A stretch of 64,000 nt of DNA from an uncultured Hyphomicrobiales bacterium (GTDB taxonomy: Bacteria > Pseudomonadota > Alphaproteobacteria > Rhizobiales > Beijerinckiaceae): NCBI GenBank assembly GCA_903825465.1, contig CAIKAR010000056.1, positions 21,534 through 85,533 of the forward strand. Direction: 5' to 3'. The notes under the pieces were generated by a model. The model worked only from the letters and a program-made list of their open reading frames with translations, was not told where the DNA came from and searched no databases. Shown piece after piece: positions 48,693 to 58,530 of this stretch (positions within the stretch are counted from its first letter, which is position 1; every line of letters starts with the position of its first letter). Position numbers and translations under genes: made by a program.

Positions 48693-49280
48693 ATGAGCGA
48701 AACCACGAAAAGCGGGACGATGAGCGGCGTGATGGCGCTTGATCTGCCGTTGGCGGACCCCACGGACGCCATGGCCGCCTATTTTCAGAAATGCCGGGAC
48801 AAGATCGGCTTTGTGCCGAATGTGCTGACGGCTTACGCGCACGACATGCCGAAACTCGAGGCGTTCGCCGCTTTTTACAACGATCTCATGCTGGCGCCCT
48901 CGGGCCTGAGCAAGCTGGAGCGCGAGATGATCGCGGTCGCGGTGTCGAGCGAGAACCACTGCTTCTACTGTCTGACCGCGCATGGCGCGGCGGTGCGCCA
49001 ACTTTCCGGCGATCCCGCGCTGGGCGAGACGATCGCCATGAACTGGCGCGCCGCGAACCTGCCGCGCAAGCAGGCGGCGATGCTCGAATTCGCGGTCAAA
49101 ATGACGCGCGCCAGCGGCGACATCGTCGAGGCCGACAGGGCGGCCTTGCGCGACGCGGGCTTTTCCGACCGCGACATCTGGGACATCGCGGCGGTGGCGT
49201 CGTTCTTCAACATGTCAAACCGCATGGCGAGCGCGGTGGATATGCGGCCGAACCCGGAATATCACGCGCAGACGCGGTGA
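48693..49280 (+). CDS. AhpD-like peroxidase-related protein
   Basis: The 195-residue helical protein has the redox pair in [13 protein letters not shown] (CxxC followed by His), the signature of carboxymuconolactone decarboxylase/AhpD proteins. Members reduce peroxides or act as redox partners. A GGGAGATTGCC ribosome site precedes it. It is divergent from proA. Confidence 0.88.
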   Translation: MSETTKSGTMSGVMALDLPLADPTDAMAAYFQKCRDKIGFVPNVLTAYAHDMPKLEAFAAFYNDLMLAPSGLSKLEREMIAVAVSSENHCFYCLTAHGAAVRQLSGDPALGETIAMNWRAANLPRKQAAMLEFAVKMTRASGDIVEADRAALRDAGFSDRDIWDIAAVASFFNMSNRMASAVDMRPNPEYHAQTR

Positions 49281-49297
49281 AAGTCGGGCGGCGCGCG

Positions 49298-50335
49298 TTA
49301 TTTCCGGACGTAGGTCCCGAGCTCGGCGCGCGCCTTGTCGGCGAAGGACGTGTCCACGGTTGTGAGAGGGTCGGAAATATCGCCCTCGATCCAGCCCTGT
49401 TCCTTGAAGAAGGCGAAGTCGGTTTTCAAGCTGTCGATATTCAGCTTCGCGTCCGGGTTCGAGCCCTGCGTGTTCATCGTCTTGTAGATGGCCCGGTCCT
49501 TGAGGTCGGTGAACTCGGTGAGGACATCGATGACCGCGTCGGCGTTCGGCCCCTTCAATCCGCCGTCGGCGAGCGCGCCGTCGTAGAAGCGCATCGCCTT
49601 CATGAAGGCGCGCATGAAGCGGCGTCCGGCGTCCGGCTTTTTGGCGATGAACACGGACGAGAAAACGATGTGGGTCGCGTCGGACCATGGGTAGAACGTG
49701 TCGCTCGACGCGATCCGCGCGGCGATGCCCTGCCGCACCGCGTAGGTCGCCGCCGGTTCCGTCGTCAGGCCGGCGTCGATGGCGCCGTTGGCGAGCGCGG
49801 TGACGTGGTTGGGATAGGCGAGGTAGATGGGGTCGATGTCCTTGTAGGCGAGGCCAACCGTCTTAAGCGCCTGATTGAGCGTCGATGTCGCGCCGGTGCC
49901 CGCGCCAGGCAGCGCGATCTTCATGCCCTTGAGATCGGCCATTGTTTTATAGCGGCCGCTGTCCACGAGTTGCTTGCGAACGATGAGGATTTGGTGGCCA
50001 TAGCCCGGCGCCGCGTTGCCGTTGCCGCTGACGATCTTGATGCCAATGCCGCGCGCCACCGCGTTGTAAAGGGTCGCGTTGGCCGAGCCGGTGGCGACAT
50101 CGATGTCGCCGGCGCCGAGCGGCGCCATCATCTTGCCGCCGGAATCGAAAACGGTTGGGTTGGCCTCGATGCCTTCTTCCGAAAAATAGCCGCGCTTCAT
50201 GGCGATCAGAATGGCGAAATCGGCCGTCGAGTTGGAGATCGCGATGTTGACCTTGTCGGCGGCGCGGGCGGCGGGCGCGGGCGCGCAGAGGGCGATCATC
50301 AGAAGCCCGAGCGCGCGGAACAGCGGAAATTTCAT
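49298..50335 (-). CDS. NMT1/SsuA-like ABC transporter substrate-binding protein
   Basis: The 345-residue exported protein has a signal ending APAARA-ADK and the family pattern KRGYFSEEGIEANPTVFDSGG, then MADLKGMKIALPGAGTGA. It should bind a small organic nutrient in the periplasm. No ABC permease or ATPase genes are adjacent, so it is an orphan. Confidence 0.87.
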   Translation of the reverse strand: MKFPLFRALGLLMIALCAPAPAARAADKVNIAISNSTADFAILIAMKRGYFSEEGIEANPTVFDSGGKMMAPLGAGDIDVATGSANATLYNAVARGIGIKIVSGNGNAAPGYGHQILIVRKQLVDSGRYKTMADLKGMKIALPGAGTGATSTLNQALKTVGLAYKDIDPIYLAYPNHVTALANGAIDAGLTTEPAATYAVRQGIAARIASSDTFYPWSDATHIVFSSVFIAKKPDAGRRFMRAFMKAMRFYDGALADGGLKGPNADAVIDVLTEFTDLKDRAIYKTMNTQGSNPDAKLNIDSLKTDFAFFKEQGWIEGDISDPLTTVDTSFADKARAELGTYVRK

Positions 50336-50415
50336 CGGCGGCAGGCTCCCTTTGCCCGCAGCCTATGCCGCCGGCGCGGGGAAATCCAGCCGGCGCGCCA
50401 ATGAAATGTCGGTGG

Positions 50416-51504
50416 CTATTGGACTGTCGCTCCCTGCCGAAGGCGTCCGTTCACAGCCGGGGCGTGCCGCGAGCGGGAACGCGCCAGCCCGTGGATATAG
50501 GACAACTTGCGCAGCGCGCCCTCGCCAAGAACGAAGGGATAGGCGTCGTTCACGCCCATCGATCGGCTCAGGCTGTTCATCGCGACGGTCAGCGGAATCC
50601 AGACATCGACGATTTTCTTGAAGTCCGGCTCCACGTAGGGATCGAAATCGACGATCGCGCGAAGGCGGCCCGGCCAATCGATGTCGGGTTCGACGTGCAG
50701 GCCAAACGCCGACGCCGTTTCGACCGTGTCGACGATGTGGAAATAATGCGCCCAGCTTTCCGCGAAGTCCTCCCAGGGGTGCGACGACGCGTAAGCGCTG
50801 ACGAAATTGGGCGCCCAATTGGCGACCGGGCCGTTGTCGTAGTGTCGGCGCAGGGCGGCGGCGTAGTCGATTGTGTCGTCGCCGAACACCGCGCGGCAGC
50901 TTTCCAGTTCGCCTTCGCCGCCGTCGCGCACCAGCGTGTCCCAGAAATAATGGCCGACCTCGTGTCGAAAATGCCCCAGCAGGGTTCGATAGGGCTCATT
51001 CATGCTTGTGCGCCGCCGCTCGCGTTCGGCGTCGTCCGCCTCCGCCAGCGAAAGCGTGACAAGGCCGTTTTCATGCCCCGTCATGACCCTCGGCCCGTGC
51101 GTGTGGTGGTCGTCGTCGCGGAGAAAGTCGAAAATCAACCGTTCCCCGTCGGCGGTTGGCGGGACAAGCGGCAGATTGAACCGGACAAGACTGTAAAACA
51201 GCCGGTGCTTCGCCAACTCGATCTTTCGCCACGCCTCGACGTTCGCGGGGATCGAGACGTTCGGGATGGTCTTGTTATGCCGGCACGCCCGGCACAGCGT
51301 CTCCGGCGAGTCCGGGGGCATAACCCAGTTGCAGACGCCAAACTGGGCGTTTTGGCACAATCGCCATCCGCCTTGGGCGCCGTTCGACAAGGCGATCATC
51401 GTGGTCAGGCGCGGCGAATAGCCGATGGAGGCCAGGCACGATTGGCATTGGGTGTTCTCGAAATGAACGACGTTGCCGCAGTTGACGCAATTGAAAAGCC
51501 GCAT
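50416..51504 (-). CDS. Putative zinc-binding metallopeptidase with N-terminal zinc ribbons
   Basis: The 362-residue protein begins with zinc-ribbon pairs CVNCGN/CQSC and CQNAQFGVC/CRAC. A catalytic HEVGHYFWD follows near residue 187, and Glu/His in PWEDFAESWAHYFHI further down may complete the zinc site. This is the layout of the cytoplasmic putative zinc-peptidase family. The substrate is unknown. Confidence 0.87.
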   Translation of the reverse strand: MRLFNCVNCGNVVHFENTQCQSCLASIGYSPRLTTMIALSNGAQGGWRLCQNAQFGVCNWVMPPDSPETLCRACRHNKTIPNVSIPANVEAWRKIELAKHRLFYSLVRFNLPLVPPTADGERLIFDFLRDDDHHTHGPRVMTGHENGLVTLSLAEADDAERERRRTSMNEPYRTLLGHFRHEVGHYFWDTLVRDGGEGELESCRAVFGDDTIDYAAALRRHYDNGPVANWAPNFVSAYASSHPWEDFAESWAHYFHIVDTVETASAFGLHVEPDIDWPGRLRAIVDFDPYVEPDFKKIVDVWIPLTVAMNSLSRSMGVNDAYPFVLGEGALRKLSYIHGLARSRSRHAPAVNGRLRQGATVQ

Positions 51505-51608
51505 GTGATGGTCCCGAAATCAAAGCGCGCCTCGTGGCGCGCCAGAGCGAAACGTCGCGGGGGCGAATTCGTTTCCGAAAATCAGGGCCGGCGGCGGATC
51601 AGGCGCGG

Positions 51609-54296
51609 CTAGGCCGCCGCGCGATGTTCGGCGGGCGCCGTCTCGCGGAGGATTTTCTCCAGCTCGGGCAGACAGGAGCCGCAGTTCGTGCCCGCCTTCA
51701 GCGCTTCTCCGATTTGCGCGGCGGTCGTCAGGCCGTGGCTGGCGATCGCCTCCTCGATGGTGACGCGGCCGACGGCGAAACAGGCGCAAATCGTCGGGCC
51801 GGCGCTGGCGACGCCGTCAAGCGGCACGCCCGCGAGCAGGCGGGCGCGATGCTCCTTTGGCGGCTCGCGGGCGAACATCGCGGCCATCATGTCGCGGTCG
51901 GGCACCGAAGCGGCCTCGCGCGCCACAAACAGGCACGCGTCGAGCGCGCCATCGACAAAGCTGGCGAAGCGGAAGACGCCGCGCGCGGGGTCCGCGTAAA
52001 CCGCGAGGTCGGGTGTCGCGAGGGGAGAGAGTTTGTTCAGAACCCAGGCGTCGTCGGGCGTTTCGCCTGGGGCGGCGAGCGGCTCGATGCCGGCCAGCGG
52101 ATAGGCGAAGCCGCCGTCGATGGCGACGCGGCACCAATAGTCGGATTTGAGCTCCGCGAGCGGTTCGCGCCGCAACAGCAAGCCATGCCACGCCATCGGC
52201 TGGCGCATCACCATCACCGCGGTCGCCTTGAGTTCGGGCTGTCCCGAGACAGGATCGGTCGCGGCTCCCACAAGCCGGTCGACCGGGCCCGTCGAGGCGT
52301 TCGCGTCGCTCCAGTGCATCGCCGCGTGGACTTCGCCCGGCCGTTGATCCCCAGCGACGCGCGCGCGCATGATCGTCGCGCCGTGCCGGCTTTCGACGCG
52401 GGCGAATTCGCCGTCCGCCAGACCGGCCCTCGCCGCGTCGGCCGGATGGATGTCGAGGTAGGGCTCGGGCGTGTGGGTCGAGAGACGCGGCACGCCGCCC
52501 GTGCGCGTCATGGTGTGCCACTGGTCGCGCACGCGCCCGGTGTTGAGCGTGAGATTGCGCGCGGCGTCGAGCTTTTCCACGGGCGCGCGGAACGGCGTCG
52601 CGACAAAGCGGGCGCGGCCATCTGGATGCGAGAACAACCCGTCGCCGTAGAGGCGGCCACCGGCGGGCGCGCCCTTCCGCGCCGGCCATTGCGTCGGCTC
52701 CATCGCCTCGTATTCGGCGTCGGTCAGATCGGCGAGCGCGCCGATGTCGAACCGCCGCGCGCCGTCGTTTTCAAACGCCGACAGCGCCGCGTGCTCGCGG
52801 AAAACGTCGGCGGGTTTCGAGTAGCCGAACGCGTCGCCCCAGCCCATGCGCTTGCCAAGCTCGGCGAACATCCACCAGTCCGGCATGGCCTCGCCCGTGG
52901 GCGGCGTAAACGCCCGTTGCCGCGAAATCCGGCGCTCGGAGTTGGTGACCGCGCCGTCCTTTTCCGCCCAGCCCCGCGCTGGCAATGTCACATGCGCGAA
53001 GCCCAGCGTGTCGTTCGCGTGGCAGTCCGCGACGACGACGAAGGGACATTTGCGCAGGGCGTCGCGCACGCGGTCGGCGCGCGGCAGACTGACGGCGGGA
53101 TTGGTGCCGGCGATCCAGACGGCCTTGATCTTTCCCGCCAGCATCGCGTCGAAAAGCTCGACGGCTTTGAGCCCGGGCTTGGTGGCCATGTTGGGCGCGT
53201 TCCAGAAGCGCCTCACACGGTCGATGTCGTCGGGCGACGCGAAGCTCATATGCGCGGCGAGCTGGTTGGCGAGGCCGCCGACCTCGCGCCCGCCCATGGC
53301 GTTGGGCTGGCCTGTGAGCGAAAACGGGCCCATGCCGGGCTTGCCGACGCGCCCGGCGGCGAGGTGGCAGTTGACGATCGCGTTGACCTTGTCGGTGCCG
53401 GCCGAGGATTGGTTGACGCCTTGCGAGTAGAGCGTCACGACCCGCTCCGTCGAGACGAACATGCGGTAAAACGCCTCGATGTCGGCCGCGGGGACATCCG
53501 TTTCCGCGGCTACCGCGGCCACTGTCGGAAATTCCGCGCGCGCCGCGGCGAGCGCTTCGTCGAAATTCGCCGTGTGCGCGCCGATATACGCGCGGTCGAG
53601 GGCGTCGCTGTCAGCGACGCGCGCCAGCAAGCCGTTGAACAGCGCCACGTCGGATCCCGCGCGCAGCGGCAGGTGCAGGTCCGCGCCGTCGCAACTCGCG
53701 GTGCGCCTGGGATCGAGGACGACAATCCGCGTGCCGCGCTTTTTCCGCGCCGCCTCCAGCCGGCGGAACAGAATCGGGTGGCACCAGGCCGCGTTGCTGC
53801 CAACCAGAACGACCAGATCGGCCTCGTCGATGTCCTCGTAGCAGCCGGGCACGACGTCTTCGCCGAACGCGCGGACGTGCCCCGCCACGGACGAGGCCAT
53901 GCACAGGCGCGAATTGGTGTCGATATTGGCTGAGCCGAAGAAGCCCTTCATCAGCTTGTTGGCGACGTAATAGTCCTCGGTCAGGAATTGGCCGGAGCCG
54001 TAGAAGGCGACGGAATCGGGTCCGTGAACGCGGATGGCTTCCGCGAATTTGGCGGCGGCGAGGTCGAGCGCCTCGTCCCAGGACGCGCGGCGCCCCTTGA
54101 TTTCGGGATGCGTCAAGCGGCCGCGGGGACCGAGAGTTTCGCCGAGCGCCGAGCCTTTGGAGCAGAGGCGGCCTTCGTTGGCGGGATGCGCCGCGTCGCC
54201 GCGCATGGTTCCGTCGGGGTCGACAACCACGCCGCATCCGACGCCGCAATAGGGGCATGTGGTGCGCGTGGGCCGCGGGAGCGCTGCGTGGATCAT
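51609..54296 (-). CDS. nasA: Assimilatory nitrate reductase NasA
   Basis: The 895-residue molybdenum enzyme begins with a [4Fe-4S] site (CPYCGVGCG, then GRLCSKG), has molybdopterin domains with SSAGTDKVNAIVN and GTNPAVSLPRA, and ends with a BFD-like [2Fe-2S] domain (CACF, GTNCGSCLPEL). It reduces nitrate to nitrite in the cytoplasm. It lies 32 bases after a flavoprotein that likely supplies electrons. Nitrite reductase and nitrate transport genes are not in the window. Confidence 0.93.
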   Translation of the reverse strand: MIHAALPRPTRTTCPYCGVGCGVVVDPDGTMRGDAAHPANEGRLCSKGSALGETLGPRGRLTHPEIKGRRASWDEALDLAAAKFAEAIRVHGPDSVAFYGSGQFLTEDYYVANKLMKGFFGSANIDTNSRLCMASSVAGHVRAFGEDVVPGCYEDIDEADLVVLVGSNAAWCHPILFRRLEAARKKRGTRIVVLDPRRTASCDGADLHLPLRAGSDVALFNGLLARVADSDALDRAYIGAHTANFDEALAAARAEFPTVAAVAAETDVPAADIEAFYRMFVSTERVVTLYSQGVNQSSAGTDKVNAIVNCHLAAGRVGKPGMGPFSLTGQPNAMGGREVGGLANQLAAHMSFASPDDIDRVRRFWNAPNMATKPGLKAVELFDAMLAGKIKAVWIAGTNPAVSLPRADRVRDALRKCPFVVVADCHANDTLGFAHVTLPARGWAEKDGAVTNSERRISRQRAFTPPTGEAMPDWWMFAELGKRMGWGDAFGYSKPADVFREHAALSAFENDGARRFDIGALADLTDAEYEAMEPTQWPARKGAPAGGRLYGDGLFSHPDGRARFVATPFRAPVEKLDAARNLTLNTGRVRDQWHTMTRTGGVPRLSTHTPEPYLDIHPADAARAGLADGEFARVESRHGATIMRARVAGDQRPGEVHAAMHWSDANASTGPVDRLVGAATDPVSGQPELKATAVMVMRQPMAWHGLLLRREPLAELKSDYWCRVAIDGGFAYPLAGIEPLAAPGETPDDAWVLNKLSPLATPDLAVYADPARGVFRFASFVDGALDACLFVAREAASVPDRDMMAAMFAREPPKEHRARLLAGVPLDGVASAGPTICACFAVGRVTIEEAIASHGLTTAAQIGEALKAGTNCGSCLPELEKILRETAPAEHRAAA

Positions 54297-54328
54297 CTAA
54301 AAACTCTTCATCCCGTGGGACTCTTGGG

Positions 54329-55546
54329 TCACGCGGCGCGCGACAGCGCGCGGCCAAAAATCAAGGTGTCGCGGAAGGGCGTCACGTCGCGCTTGGTGGT
54401 CATGAGGTCGACGAGCCAGGGCCCGTCGGCGATGTCGCCGTAGAGGATGGCGCCAACGAGCCTGCCGTCGCGCAGCACGAGTTTCTTGTAGCCGTTGCTG
54501 GCGGCGTCGCGCAGCGTGATCTCGTCGTCGGCGGTGTCGCGCGCTTCCAGGGCGCCGGCGGAGAAAACGTCGATCCCCGCGATTTTCAAACTCGTGAAAA
54601 CGGGCGGCGCGACATAAACCGCCTCGTCGCCAAGAAGCGCGGCCGCGCAGACCCGCGCCTGCTCCCACAGCGGCCCCACGAGTCCGAACGTCTGGCCGCG
54701 GTGTTCGACGCATTCGCCGACCGCGTGGATGTTCGGGTCGCTCGTCATCATCAAGTCGTCGACGACGACGCCGCGGTTGATTTCAAGGCCGGCGGCGCGG
54801 GCGAGATCGACTCCTGGGCGCACGCCTATGGCGAACACGACGAGGTCGGCCACGAGTTCGCGTCCATCGGCGAGGCGCACCCCCTCGACAAAATGTTCGC
54901 CGATGATTTCCTCGGTCTGCGCGCGCGTGATCACTTCCACCCCCCGCGCCTCGAGGTCGCGCCGCAGCAAGATGGCGGCGGCCTTGTCGAGCTGGCGCTC
55001 CATCAGCGTGTCCATCAGGTGAAGCACGGTGACGCGCATGCCCCGCCGCGACAGGCCATACGCCGCCTCAAGGCCCAGCAGGCCGCCGCCGACAATCACG
55101 GCGCGGTATCCCGTTCGGCTCGCGTGTTCGATGCGTTCGAGGTCGGCGATATTGCGAAAGGCGCAGACGCCGGGCAGATCGAGGCCGGGCAATGGCGGCA
55201 TCAGCGGGCGCGAGCCGGTGGCGAGGATCAGCTTGTCGAAGCCCGCGGTTTTTCCCGACGCCGTGGCGATTGTCTTGGCGGCGCGGTCAATCGCCACGAC
55301 GGGATCGCCGGTGTTCAGGGCGACCGCGTTGCGCTCGTGCCATTCGCGCGTGTGGAGGACGATGTCCTCGACCTTCTTCTCCTTCGCCAGAACGCTCGAC
55401 AGCATGATCCGGTTGTAATTCGTGTGCGGCTCCGCGCCGAAAACCTCGATTTGGAAACGATCGCGGTCCAGTTTCAGCAACTCGTCGATCGCGCGCATGC
55501 CGGCCATGCCGTTGCCGACGAGGGCCAGCCGCTTTGTCTTCGCCAT
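54329..55546 (-). CDS. NirB/NasC-like FAD-NAD(P)H oxidoreductase
   Basis: The 405-residue protein has the FAD motif ALVGNGMAGMRAIDELL and NAD motif AVIVGGGLLGLEAAYGL, with FAIGVRPG and NPNIHAVGEC-like residues. It resembles the N-terminal half of NirB and the flavoprotein NasC that feeds NasA. It lacks the siroheme half, so it is not nitrite reductase. The start at 55546 was chosen; an ATG at 55600 is possible. It is first in an operon with nasA. Confidence 0.87.
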   Translation of the reverse strand: MAKTKRLALVGNGMAGMRAIDELLKLDRDRFQIEVFGAEPHTNYNRIMLSSVLAKEKKVEDIVLHTREWHERNAVALNTGDPVVAIDRAAKTIATASGKTAGFDKLILATGSRPLMPPLPGLDLPGVCAFRNIADLERIEHASRTGYRAVIVGGGLLGLEAAYGLSRRGMRVTVLHLMDTLMERQLDKAAAILLRRDLEARGVEVITRAQTEEIIGEHFVEGVRLADGRELVADLVVFAIGVRPGVDLARAAGLEINRGVVVDDLMMTSDPNIHAVGECVEHRGQTFGLVGPLWEQARVCAAALLGDEAVYVAPPVFTSLKIAGIDVFSAGALEARDTADDEITLRDAASNGYKKLVLRDGRLVGAILYGDIADGPWLVDLMTTKRDVTPFRDTLIFGRALSRAA

Positions 55547-55751
55547 GGTAGCGGCCACGTCTCCACGCTCCTTGCACGGGGATGGCGGAGCAAGCGTCAT
55601 GCCACGGGATTCAGCCGAAATGGGAGCGGCGGCGCCCAGGAGACGCGCAAGCGGTCCCCGTGGTGCGACATATTTGGGCTTCGCGCTGGCGCTATTTACC
55701 TTCCCGCGCGAGGATGGTTTATGCGCCGGCGCTGGCTCCAGGGAAGATACG

Positions 55752-56315
55752 ATGGCGAAATGGCTGGTAATTGCGATGGGGGCGGTGTTGGCGCTGGGGG
55801 GAGTGTCCTCCATCGCCATGGGCTGGGATATCGTTCAGGTCGAGCGCGGCTGGACCGAGGTCATCGCCGGCGCCGGCGCGCTTGGCGCGGGCTGCGTCAC
55901 GATGGCGATAGGCGTCTTGATCGGCGCGATCGACAAAATCACGGCGCCCGCGGCGCGGCGCGAGGACTTCGCGAAACCGGCGCGGGCGGAGACGGCGCCC
56001 CCGCTCAAACCCGCGCCCGCCGACATCGACGCGCCCTCCCCGGCGCGGCTGCCCGACGAACAACTCGACTGGGTCACCCAAGGTTTCGCCGACACGCCGT
56101 TCGCCGACGCCCGGCCGGCGGAAAACACGGACGCCGCCGCGAGGCGCGACGCGGCGGGATCGCCGACCGTGATCGGCGAGTACAGGATTTCAGGCGTCAC
56201 CTACGTGCTCTACAACGACGGCGCCATTGTCGGAGAGACGCCGCATGGCGCGCGCCGTTTCGATTCGCTGACTGAATTGCGGGCCTATATCGACGCGGGC
56301 GGCGGCCGCGATTAA
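55752..56315 (+). CDS. Membrane protein of unknown function, two TM segments
   Basis: The 187-residue protein has two N-terminal TM segments (about 3-24 and 37-60), a Pro/Ala-rich linker and a C-terminal module IGEYRISGVTYVLYNDGAIV near residues 140-160. The ATG follows GGGAAG. Similar tail modules occur in hypothetical proteins of Hyphomicrobiales. The function is unknown. Confidence 0.7.
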   Translation: MAKWLVIAMGAVLALGGVSSIAMGWDIVQVERGWTEVIAGAGALGAGCVTMAIGVLIGAIDKITAPAARREDFAKPARAETAPPLKPAPADIDAPSPARLPDEQLDWVTQGFADTPFADARPAENTDAAARRDAAGSPTVIGEYRISGVTYVLYNDGAIVGETPHGARRFDSLTELRAYIDAGGGRD

Positions 56316-56327
56316 ATCCCGGGCCAA

Positions 56328-58478
56328 TTAAATCCGGGGCCAGTCCGCCGGTGCTTCGCCGAGCCCGGCGCAGGCGAGCGCGAAGGCGTATTCGAGAGCG
56401 GTTTCGGCGAGCGAATCGAAGCGTCCCGACGCGCCGCCGTGTCCCGCCGCCATGTTTGTCTTCAACAGCGCCGGGCCGCCCGCCGTCATGGTGGCGCGCA
56501 GCCGCGCGACCCATTTCGCCGGCTCCCAATAGGTGACGCGCGGATCGGTCAAACCGGCGAGCGCGAGAATCGCGGGATATTTTTTCGCGCCCACGTTGTC
56601 ATAAGGCGAGTAGGCCAGCATCGCTTTGAAAGCGGTGGCGTCCTCGATGGGGTTGCCCCATTCGAGCCACTCGGGCGGCGTCAGGGGCAGGCTCGCGTCC
56701 ATCATGGTGTTGACGACATCGACGAAAGGCACGTCCGCGACAATGCCGGCGTAAAGTTCAGGCGCCATGTTGGCGATGGCGCCCATCAACATGCCGCCGG
56801 CGCTGCCGCCGCTCGCGACGACCCGGCCGGGCGCCGCGACGCCGCGTTCGACAAGCCCCTTCGTCGCGGCGATGAAGTCGCCGAATGTGTTGGGCTTGTG
56901 TTCGAGCTTGCCGTTCGCGTACCAGCGCCAGCCCTTGTCCGCGCCGCCGCGAACATGCGCGATGGCGAAGACGAAGCCGCGGTCGACGAGCGACAGCCGC
57001 CGCGTGCTGAACGAGGCCGGCGAGGCGTGGCCGTAGGCGCCGTAGCCGGTGATGAACAACGCCCCGGTCCCGTCGAGCTTGGCGTCGGCGCGATGCAGCA
57101 GCGAGACGGGGACGTCCTCCCCGTCGGGCGCCTTGATCATCAACCGGCGCGTCGCGTAGCGCTTGGGATCATGGCCCGACGGCACTTCCTGCCGTTTCCG
57201 CAAGACGCGTTCGCGCGTCGCCATGTCGTAGTCGAAGATTTCGCGCGGCGTCGTCATCGACGAATAGGCGAAGCGCATCACGTCGGTGTCGAATTCGAGC
57301 GACGGCTCAAGCGACAGCGAATAGGCTTCCTCGTCGAAGGCGATATCGTGCTCGTGGCCGGTGGCGATGTCGCGCACGACGATGCGTGGCAAGCCGTTCT
57401 CGCGTTCGAGCCGGACGAGGTGGCGCGCGAAAACCGTGAAGCGGACGATCATCCGTCCCGGCCGGTGCGGAACCACGTCCCGCCAATTCGGCTTTTCGGG
57501 CGTGGCGAGCGGCGCTTCGACAAGACGGAAATCCTCGGCGCCGTCGGCGTTCGTGAGGATGAACAACTTGTCGCCATGCGGTTCGACCTCGCATCGGCGG
57601 CCGCTTTCGCGCGGCACAGCGAGCCGCGGCGCCGCGCCCGCCTCGCGCAATTCGACAAGGCGGGCCTCGGCGGAATCGTGGTCGGATATGGCGATCACCG
57701 CGAAGCGCCGGTCGCGCGAGCGCTTGACGTGCACGAAGAACGAGGGATCCGCCTCCATGTAAACGCCGGCGTCGCCAGCGGGGTCGGCGCCGAGGATGTG
57801 GCGGAAAACGCCAATGGGGCGATGGTTCGCGTCGAGTCGGACGTAGTAAAAAGCCGTCGCGTCGTCGCTCCAGACGCTGTCGCCGCCTTCGGTGTCGGGC
57901 ACGGCGTCGGGCAAGTCGGTTGCGGTGGCGAGATCGCGCACATGAATCGAATGGAATTCGGAGCCCTTGTCGTCGACGCTCCAGGCGAGCAGGCGGTGGT
58001 CGAGGGACACCGCCGCGCCGCCGAGCTCGAAGAATGATTTGCCTTTGGCGAGCGCGTCGCCGTCCAGCAGAATCTCCTCCGGGCCGCCGTCGCGTCGGCG
58101 GCGACAGACGATTTCGTGCTCTCCGCCCGCCCGGAAGCGGTTGTAATACTCGAAGGGCCCGTCTGGCAGCGGGACGTCCGTGTCGTCCTCGCGCACGCGC
58201 CCGCGCATTTCCGCGGCGAGCGCCGCGCGCAGAGCCGTCAACGGCGCGAGCACCGCCTCCGCGTAGGTGTTTTCGGCGTCGAGAACCGCGCGGATGTCGT
58301 CTGGAAGGACGGCTGGATCCTTCAGCACGTCGCGCCAGTTGTCCGCTTTCAGCCAAGCCCAGTCGTCGGCGAATTCAACGCCATGGGCCGTGCGCGTCAG
58401 AGGTCTGCGAAGGGCGGGCGCCGGCGGGGAAATCTGATCGTAGCGGGCTGCGGCCATCGTCGTCTTGTCGGTTCCCAT
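56328..58478 (-). CDS. ptrB: Oligopeptidase B (S9A family)
   Basis: The 716-residue protein has a beta-propeller N-domain (about 60-420) and an alpha/beta-hydrolase domain. The catalytic Ser lies in ASGGSAGGMLMGA, the Asp in LAGLTDPRV and the His in AAGHGGASGR. It cuts short peptides after basic residues in the cytoplasm. The ATG at 58478 sits inside a 30-base tandem duplication; a second ATG at 58457 (MAAARYDQ) is possible. Confidence 0.92.
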   Translation of the reverse strand: MGTDKTTMAAARYDQISPPAPALRRPLTRTAHGVEFADDWAWLKADNWRDVLKDPAVLPDDIRAVLDAENTYAEAVLAPLTALRAALAAEMRGRVREDDTDVPLPDGPFEYYNRFRAGGEHEIVCRRRRDGGPEEILLDGDALAKGKSFFELGGAAVSLDHRLLAWSVDDKGSEFHSIHVRDLATATDLPDAVPDTEGGDSVWSDDATAFYYVRLDANHRPIGVFRHILGADPAGDAGVYMEADPSFFVHVKRSRDRRFAVIAISDHDSAEARLVELREAGAAPRLAVPRESGRRCEVEPHGDKLFILTNADGAEDFRLVEAPLATPEKPNWRDVVPHRPGRMIVRFTVFARHLVRLERENGLPRIVVRDIATGHEHDIAFDEEAYSLSLEPSLEFDTDVMRFAYSSMTTPREIFDYDMATRERVLRKRQEVPSGHDPKRYATRRLMIKAPDGEDVPVSLLHRADAKLDGTGALFITGYGAYGHASPASFSTRRLSLVDRGFVFAIAHVRGGADKGWRWYANGKLEHKPNTFGDFIAATKGLVERGVAAPGRVVASGGSAGGMLMGAIANMAPELYAGIVADVPFVDVVNTMMDASLPLTPPEWLEWGNPIEDATAFKAMLAYSPYDNVGAKKYPAILALAGLTDPRVTYWEPAKWVARLRATMTAGGPALLKTNMAAGHGGASGRFDSLAETALEYAFALACAGLGEAPADWPRI

Positions 58479-58530
58479 GACGCCGGATGGCGTCCATCAA
58501 CTTCCCATGACGCCGGATGGCGTCCATCAA
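58471..58530. repeat. 30-base tandem duplication over the ptrB start codon
   Basis: Copies at 58471-58500 and 58501-58530 differ at one base (G/C at the first position). Each contains GACGCC/GGCGTC, able to form a small hairpin, and an ATG on the minus strand. The upstream ATG leads to a stop after three codons. The duplication may alter ptrB translation. Confidence 0.9.

Noticed and set aside
51534..53933. 799-codon plus-strand frame
   Set aside because: It is antisense to nasA, whose FeS and molybdopterin motifs are clear.
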